Source: an uncultured Collinsella sp. (lineage in GTDB: Bacteria > Actinomycetota > Coriobacteriia > Coriobacteriales > Coriobacteriaceae). Taken from it: DNA of 20,973 bases. Location of the stretch: the NCBI GenBank assembly GCA_937982065.1, contig CALJMO010000020.1:1-20973 (forward strand), written 5' to 3'. A program made the position numbers and the translations under genes. Shown piece after piece: positions 14,338 to 20,973 of the stretch. Every line of letters begins with the position of its first letter. The first letter of the stretch is position 1. A model generated the notes under the pieces. It had not been told where the DNA came from. It did not search any database and worked only from the letters and a program-made list of their open reading frames with translations.

Positions 14338-15228
14338 CTACGCGCTAATGTCCTTGAATCCCTCGCCGAAGGCTTCCGTAACGTCAGCGACCGTCACAAT
14401 GGCGTGAGGATCGCGCTCGCGCACGATCGTCTTGAGGGTATTGAGCTCTCGACGGCTCACGATGACCATAATCACCGGCTTCTCGGCACCCGAATACATG
14501 CCAGTCGCCTTAAACTTGGTACAACCACGACCCAGGCCATACATGATATCGGCAGCGATATCAGGGAACTTGTCCGAGATGATGAGTACCATACGGCGTT
14601 TGTTGCCACCATCGACCACGGCATCGATCACGTAGCCGCTAATGACCATCGAAAGGCCTGCATACAGTGCGTTTTCGATTGAAAAGACCGGAGCCGATAA
14701 CGCGCATACGGCAACATCGATCGCCATGACGGTCGAGCCCACCGGCAGCGAGGTGTTACGCGATATGATTTGGCCAATCGTGTCCGAGCCGCCGGTGTTG
14801 GCGCCGGCGCGCAACACCATGCCGTAACCGATGCCCGTAATAATGCCGCCCCACATGGCAGGGAGCATCAGGTCCGCATCCGCCAGAGGTGCTACAAACG
14901 GGGCGAACAGATCGGTAAAGAAGCCCAGCAGCACAAAGCCCGTCGCGGTCTGCACCACGTAGAACATGCCACCCTCGCGCATAACGACCAACAACAGCAA
15001 GGCGTTCATCACGATCGTCTGAATACCAACGGGAAGCGACACGCCTCGCGCCGCGCCGACCGCCTGGATAATGGTGGCAAGGCCCGTAACGCCACCGGCA
15101 GCAAGGCCGTTGGGAATCAAAAACAGGTCGGTCGCAATAGCGGCCAGAGCGCACCCCAACATGATCTGGGGCAGATCGTGAAAGAAGTTCATCGAAAGAA
15201 TGCGCTTGATGTCCAGACGATATGCCAT
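14338..15228 (-). CDS. YitT-family membrane protein (DUF2179 C-terminus)
   Basis: 296 residues. Seen: five or six membrane spans in residues ~15-200 (DLPQIMLGCALAAIATDLFL, IQTIVMNALLLLVVM and following), the family motif PNGLAAGGVTGLATI and RAGANTGGSDTIGQI. A soluble C-terminal domain follows (~210-296, VSRRELNTLKTIVRERDPHA) of the DUF2179 type. Substrate is unknown for the family. Start ATG at 15226-15228 follows GAGGGAGG. A hairpin with six T ends just before that ribosome site, so expression may depend on read-through. It stands alone between prfB and the transketolase genes. Confidence 0.92.
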   Translation of the reverse strand: MAYRLDIKRILSMNFFHDLPQIMLGCALAAIATDLFLIPNGLAAGGVTGLATIIQAVGAARGVSLPVGIQTIVMNALLLLVVMREGGMFYVVQTATGFVLLGFFTDLFAPFVAPLADADLMLPAMWGGIITGIGYGMVLRAGANTGGSDTIGQIISRNTSLPVGSTVMAIDVAVCALSAPVFSIENALYAGLSMVISGYVIDAVVDGGNKRRMVLIISDKFPDIAADIMYGLGRGCTKFKATGMYSGAEKPVIMVIVSRRELNTLKTIVRERDPHAIVTVADVTEAFGEGFKDISA

Positions 15229-15240
15229 GCTGCCTCCCTC

Positions 15241-15269
15241 AAAAAAGCGCACCCAAACGGATGCGCTTT
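15241..15269 (-). terminator. Intrinsic terminator abutting the yitT ribosome site
   Basis: On the minus strand AAGCGCATCC and GGGTGCGCTT form the stem around GTTT, followed by six T and then GAGGGAGG of yitT. It can end prfB transcripts, or act as an attenuator for yitT. It shares its core GCATCCRTTTGGGTGCGC with the rpmE terminator. Confidence 0.8.
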
Positions 15270-15309
15270 GAACTTCTTCTTGTATTCGATTCTAACGATT
15301 CGCCGAACA

Positions 15310-15333
15310 AAAACCACCCCTGCGCAGGGTTTA
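15310..15333 (-). terminator. Possible prfB terminator
   Basis: On the minus strand AAACCCTGCGCAGGGGTGG is followed by TTTTTGTT. The stem is short and imperfect, but it lies about 60 bases past the prfB stop. Confidence 0.4.
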
Positions 15334-15393
15334 TTCTGGATACAAACCCGTCCAACCGTTGGGCTTGGCATCGGCTTGAAGCCGCCCGATGTT

Positions 15394-16541
15394 TTAGACC
15401 TCCGAGCCTTCTGCATCGGCGTTGCCGGTGGCCCAGCGATGGTAGCCAATAACAAACGGGTCCAGGTCGCCATCGTCAAGGACGGCCTCGACATTGCTGG
15501 TCTCCACGCCCGTGCGTAGGTCTTTGACCATCTGGTACGGGTAGAGCACGTAGCTGCGGATCTGGTTGCCAAAACCAATCGTGGTCTTGGGTCCGCGGAT
15601 CTCATCGAGCGCCTCGGCGCGCTTCTCGAGCTCAATCTCGTACAAGCGAGCCTTGAGGATCTGCATGCACGCGGCCTTGTTCTGGATCTGGCTGCGCTCG
15701 TTTTGGCAGGTGACCACAATGCCGCTGGGGAAATGCGTCACGCGCACGGCGGAGTCGGTGGTGTTGACGCCCTGACCGCCCGGGCCGCTCGCGTGGTACA
15801 CGTCCACGCGGATGTCATCGGGACTGATCTCGATGTCGATATCATCGGGTAGCACGGGGATGACCTCGACGCCGGCAAACGTGGTCTGGCGGCGCTTCTT
15901 GTCGTCGGTGGGGCTAATGCGAACCAAGCGGTGGACGCCGGCCTCGGCGCGCAGCATGCCAAATGCGTCCTTGCCCTCGACGGTAAAGGTCGCGCGGTCG
16001 ATGCCGATGACCTCGGCCGCGGGACAGTCGTTGATGGTGACCTTCCAGCCGCGACGCTGGCAGTACTTCATGTACATCTTAAAGAGCATGAAGGTCCAGT
16101 CCTGGGCCTCCAGACCACCCTGTCCGGGCTTGATGGTCACGATGGCATCGCCGTGATCGAACTCACCGGTAAACCAGCTCGAAAGCTCAAGCTCATCGAT
16201 GGCACGGGCCAGGCGCTCAGCCGTGGCTGCAGCCTCCTCGCGAAGGGCGGCGGCGTCGGGGTCATCCCCCATCTCCTCGGCAAGCTCCAGCGCGGCGCGG
16301 GCATCGGAAAGCTCGCCGCGCGCGGTGTCCACGGCAGCGATATCTTCCTTGGTGCGCGCAATCTCCTCCATGGTGGCACGGGCGGCGTCGGCGTCATCCC
16401 AAAAGCCAGGGGCAACACTTTTGGCCTCGAGCTCGGACACGCGGGTACGCTTCTCGTCCAGGTGGAGATATGACTCGACCTCACCGAGCCGGTCCGCAAA
16501 CGCGTCCAGCTCGGCGGGCGTTACCTCTAAAGCCTCAGCCA

Positions 16542-16542
<1 letters not shown>
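15394..16542 (-). CDS. prfB: Peptide chain release factor 2 (RF2)
   Basis: 382 residues; RF2 reads UGA and UAA and hydrolyses peptidyl-tRNA. Seen: an N-terminal helical domain, GGLEAQDWTFML (~142-153), the catalytic GPGGQGVN (GGQ at 255-257) and the end QIRSYVLYPYQMVKDLRTG. The region that holds the programmed frameshift in E. coli (near codon 26, YLHLDEK) is read straight through. At the stop-recognition site, where RF2 normally has SPF, the sequence is SPT (210-212) in RLVRISPTDDKKRRQ. ATG shares one base with the secA stop (TAATG), so it is coupled to secA. Length is normal. Confidence 0.96.
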
Positions 16543-19349
<2,807 letters not shown>

Positions 19350-19484
19350 GTGGTTTTCCTTTTTGGCCATCGCCCACGCCGTGCAGCTGCGGGCGAGTTA
19401 AACACAGATGATTGTACTTTAGCCAAACAAGGCGCGGCCTATACGGTCGACCTCGACCGCCACGTAATAACTACGACCCGACCG

Positions 19485-19526
19485 ACCTGCCAAAAAGGGA
19501 CTGGTTTATTTTGGCAGGTTTTATCT
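19485..19526 (+). repeat. ACCTGCC palindromic element, copy 2
   Basis: CCTGCCAAAA and TTTTGGCAGG form a perfect 10-bp stem around AGGGACTGGTTTA, followed by TTTTAT. It matches 5075-5115 in the same orientation. It lies about 135 bases upstream of secA. Confidence 0.78.
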
Positions 19527-19550
19527 GGGAAAACGCCGTCAGTCTGCCAT

Positions 19551-19617
19551 TTGGTGCAAACCAACCCGTCCCCTTCGCACCAATCTGGTGCAATGGGAAC
19601 GGGTTAGCCTGCACCAA
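19551..19617. repeat. 67-bp nested palindrome
   Basis: Outer arms TTGGTGCAAACCAACCCGTC and its near-complement (ending TGCACCAA) enclose an inner dyad GCACCA-ATC-TGGTGC, giving a cruciform-like shape. It shares length but not sequence with the AGTTGCGG family. It abuts the rpmE terminator. Confidence 0.75.
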
Positions 19618-19658
19618 TAAAAAGAAAAGGGCCGCGCACCCAAATGGATGCACGGCCC
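19618..19658 (-). terminator. Terminator of rpmE
   Basis: On the minus strand GGGCCGTGCATCC, a short loop and GGGTGCGCGGCCC form the stem followed by TTTTCTTTTT. It lies about 40 bases past the rpmE stop and separates rpmE from secA. Confidence 0.88.
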
Positions 19659-19695
19659 TCATGCCATGAATGCGAGTGATTCCGCGGCGAGCTAT

Positions 19696-20121
19696 TTACT
19701 CAGCAGCCTCGGTAGTCTCGGCCTCGGCAGCGGCCTCCTCGACGGGAGCCTCTGCGGGAGCCTCGGCGGCCTGCTTGGCAGCCTCCTCGGCAAACTTAGC
19801 GGCACGCTTAGCCTTCTCGGCGGCCTTAGCCTCAGCGGCGGCCTTGCGAGCGGCCTCGGCCTCAGCAGCCTTGGCGGCCTTGGCAGCCTTGGCCTCCTCA
19901 GCCTTCTTGAGCTGGGCGGCAGCGGCGCCACCGAACTTGTCGGCGAAGCGCTGGACGCGTCCACCGGTGTCGACGAACTTCTGCTGGCCAGTGTAGAACG
20001 GGTGGCACTCGTTGCAAAGCTCGACCTTCATCTCGGACACGGTAGCGTGCGTCTTGAAGGTGTTGCCGCAGGAGCACGTCACCGTGCACTCGACATACTG
20101 GGGATGGATACCCTGCTTCAT
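19696..20121 (-). CDS. rpmE: 50S ribosomal protein L31 (zinc type) with long Ala-rich tail
   Basis: 141 residues. The first ~66 are L31: MKQGIHPQYVECTVTCSCGN, zinc-binding Cys at 16, 18, 36 and 39, then CHPFYTGQQKFVDTGGRVQRF. L31 bridges the 50S and 30S subunits. The remaining ~75 residues are almost only Ala, Lys and Glu (KAAKAAKAAEAEAARKAAAE and similar), predicted as a long charged helix turning acidic at the end (EAAAEAETTEAAE). Usual L31 is about 70 residues. Coding of the tail is supported by continuous frame to a TAA followed by a strong terminator. The ATG at 20119-20121 has AAGGAG upstream. Confidence 0.95.
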   Translation of the reverse strand: MKQGIHPQYVECTVTCSCGNTFKTHATVSEMKVELCNECHPFYTGQQKFVDTGGRVQRFADKFGGAAAAQLKKAEEAKAAKAAKAAEAEAARKAAAEAKAAEKAKRAAKFAEEAAKQAAEAPAEAPVEEAAAEAETTEAAE

Positions 20122-20171
20122 GGTAGGACTCCTTATTAGTCAGGCGCTGGTTACCGATCAGCGCATAAGGC

Positions 20172-20192
20172 GTCTTGGTTTCCGACCAAGAC
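20172..20192 (-). promoter_or_regulatory. Leader hairpin of rpmE
   Basis: GTCTTGGT and ACCAAGAC form a perfect 8-bp stem with a 5-base loop in the rpmE 5' leader, about 50 bases before the start. Ribosomal protein leaders often carry feedback structures; whether this is one is unknown. Confidence 0.45.
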
Positions 20193-20205
20193 AATAAACT
20201 CGGCT

Positions 20206-20234
20206 ATGGTACCACGGCGCCGCGTGTCCCACAA
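20206..20234 (-). promoter_or_regulatory. Putative rpmE promoter
   Basis: On the minus strand TTGTGG (20229-20234) and TACCAT (20206-20211) are 17 bases apart. The start of transcription near 20199 gives a leader of about 78 bases including the 20172 hairpin. Confidence 0.45.
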
Positions 20235-20290
20235 AAGGTTCACGGTCTTTTCGGAACGACACGAATCTGACCCATCGAAACACATCTCCA

Positions 20291-20368
20291 CCGTTCCTTC
20301 AACTGGGAAAATGCCGTCCCCGGGGCCTGAGAAGGGCCCCGGGGACGTTCGACTGACTGCGGGAACGG
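20291..20368. repeat. 78-bp palindromic element with 13-bp perfect core
   Basis: Outer arms CCGTTCC/GGAACGG and an inner perfect stem CGTCCCCGGGGCC with its complement (20315-20347, 7-base loop) are separated by unpaired sides. No T tract follows on either strand, so it is not an ordinary terminator. It belongs to the gene-free stretch 20122-20487, which also holds the rpmE promoter, a dyad at 20411 and a terminator. Confidence 0.65.
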
Positions 20369-20410
20369 CCTTTCCGCTCAATGTGTTCGGCTGAGATCGG
20401 AAATCAACCA

Positions 20411-20429
20411 AACTGAACTAGGTTCAGTT
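20411..20429. promoter_or_regulatory. Operator-like dyad
   Basis: AACTGAAC-TAG-GTTCAGTT is a perfect 8-bp inverted repeat with odd spacing, the size and shape of a TetR-type operator. No regulator gene is in the window and the controlled gene is unclear. Confidence 0.35.
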
Positions 20430-20437
20430 GACATGGT

Positions 20438-20469
20438 TAAAAACGGGGGCGACGCTTTTGCGTCACCCC
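20438..20469 (-). terminator. Terminator of the ABC/secreted-peptide unit
   Basis: On the minus strand GGGGTGACGC and GCGTCGCCCC pair around AAAA (one mismatch), followed by CGTTTTTAAC. It starts 18 bases past the TAA that would end the full-length peptide (20488-20490). This supports 20488 as the original gene end. Confidence 0.85.
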
Positions 20470-20487
20470 TCGTCCCGGCCGGTTGCT

Positions 20488-20832
20488 TTAGTTGTACACG
20501 CGGTAGTTACACTTGAACTGGGTTATGTGTCCATAGTTGGAGCGGTACCAACCCGACGTATAGCTGATTGCCTCTGCGCCTAGATAGTCGTAGCCCTTGT
20601 TGTAGCGAAGCTAACGGTAGGTCGTGTCGTACTCTGCTACGTAAAACGCGTCTCCAGAGAAGGCTTTGTACCGGTCCTTGACCGTCGAAGCCATGTACGC
20701 GGGTTCGACATCGCCTTTCTCCCCGTTGAGCGCATAGACGGGTGCCGCGATTCCGCATAAAGCCGTTGCCACGAGGATGGCGTAGACAGCCATGCGCGAC
20801 GCATTGGTCTTCAGCTGTTCAAATAGTTTCAT
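20488..20832 (-). pseudogene. Secreted small protein (bacteriocin-like), broken by an in-frame TAG
   Basis: From ATG 20830-20832 (AGGAGG eight bases upstream) the frame encodes 73 residues, then TAG at 20611-20613, then 40 more codons to TAA at 20488. The N-terminus is a signal peptide: basic start, hydrophobic core VYAILVATALCGIAAP and likely cleavage after VYA at residue 34. The downstream part is Tyr/Asn-rich with a Trp (AISYTSGWYRSNYGHITQF, one Cys) and looks like genuine coding sequence. The terminator follows the distal stop, not the TAG. It directly follows an ABC ATPase gene (1 base between TGA and ATG), the context of secreted bacteriocins with ABC exporters or immunity. The family is not identified; a lactococcin 972-like layout was considered but the sequence match is weak. 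A truncated 73-residue product is also possible. Confidence 0.7.
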
Positions 20833-20833
20833 G

Positions 20834-20973
20834 TCATTCACCTCCTTCGTATGTATCGAGGTATTCCTGCTTGAGTGTTTGCGAGGACGACTCGATCTTT
20901 TCCACGATCGTGCCGTCTTCGATGAAGTAGAACGAGTCGGTGAGGTCTGCCAGGTCGTCGAGCAGGTGGCTTG
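20834..20973 (-). CDS. ABC transporter ATP-binding protein, C-terminal end (partial)
   Basis: The last 45 residues of a gene that begins beyond the window edge. Seen: SHLLDDLADLTDSFYFIEDG followed by TIVEK, the segment after the switch His of ABC ATPases (S-x-x-L-x-E/D-L...D-x-x-x-x-I-x-x-G). It then has a hydrophilic end LKQEYLDTY. The stop TGA is one base before the ATG of the secreted-peptide gene, so the two are coupled. It probably exports, or confers immunity to, the peptide or a related one; the permease would lie upstream outside the window. Confidence 0.8.
   Translation of the reverse strand, partial: SHLLDDLADLTDSFYFIEDGTIVEKIESSSQTLKQEYLDTYEGGE

Overview
The window looks like chromosomal DNA of a Coriobacteriia gut actinobacterium, most probably Collinsella or a close relative. 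This is inferred from the GC-rich codon use, the protein styles (long FtsE, tailed L31, RF2 read without a frameshift) and the dense palindromic intergenic repeats; no search was run. Nearly all genes lie on the minus strand, so transcription runs from high to low coordinates.

In the direction of transcription, the window opens with the last codons of an ABC-transporter ATPase (20834-20973) and a secreted, bacteriocin-like small protein broken by an in-frame TAG (20488-20832). Next come rpmE (ribosomal protein L31 with an Ala/Lys/Glu-rich tail), secA and prfB (RF2), a YitT-family membrane protein, and a two-gene transketolase. An IS3-family element follows (10880-12218), then a plus-strand zinc-ribbon membrane protein gene. 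After these come ftsE-ftsX and rnr (RNase R). The last part holds a serine recombinase, a VanZ-like protein, an ArsC/Spx-family protein, an unknown plus-strand gene, tRNA-Gln and tRNA-Glu, a TPR protein overlapping smpB, and a flavin reductase-like protein.

The backbone reads as the conserved order secA-prfB-ftsE-ftsX ... rnr ... smpB (secretion, translation termination, division, RNA quality control). yitT, the transketolase pair, the IS and the zinc-ribbon gene are interposed between prfB and ftsE. Recombinase, vanZ, arsC and tRNAs are interposed between rnr and smpB. RNase R and SmpB both serve trans-translation.

The most unusual content is intergenic. (1) A 67-bp palindromic element occurs three times (678-744, 9984-10050, and 10845-10879 joined to 12222-12253). 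The third copy is split by the IS3 element with a 3-bp TAA duplication, and the rejoined copy is again exactly 67 bp. (2) Three 46-bp palindromic units lie at an exact 62-bp period (3103-3272). (3) A roughly 133-bp near-continuous hairpin lies at 9727-9859. (4) Several further dyads carry a GGGAC/GTCCC core. In the proteins, RF2 has SPT where the stop-codon-reading SPF tripeptide is expected, FtsE has a ~174-residue Pro/Ala/Gln-rich N-terminal extension, and L31 has a ~75-residue tail. No CRISPR array, phage or recognisable defence operon was found.
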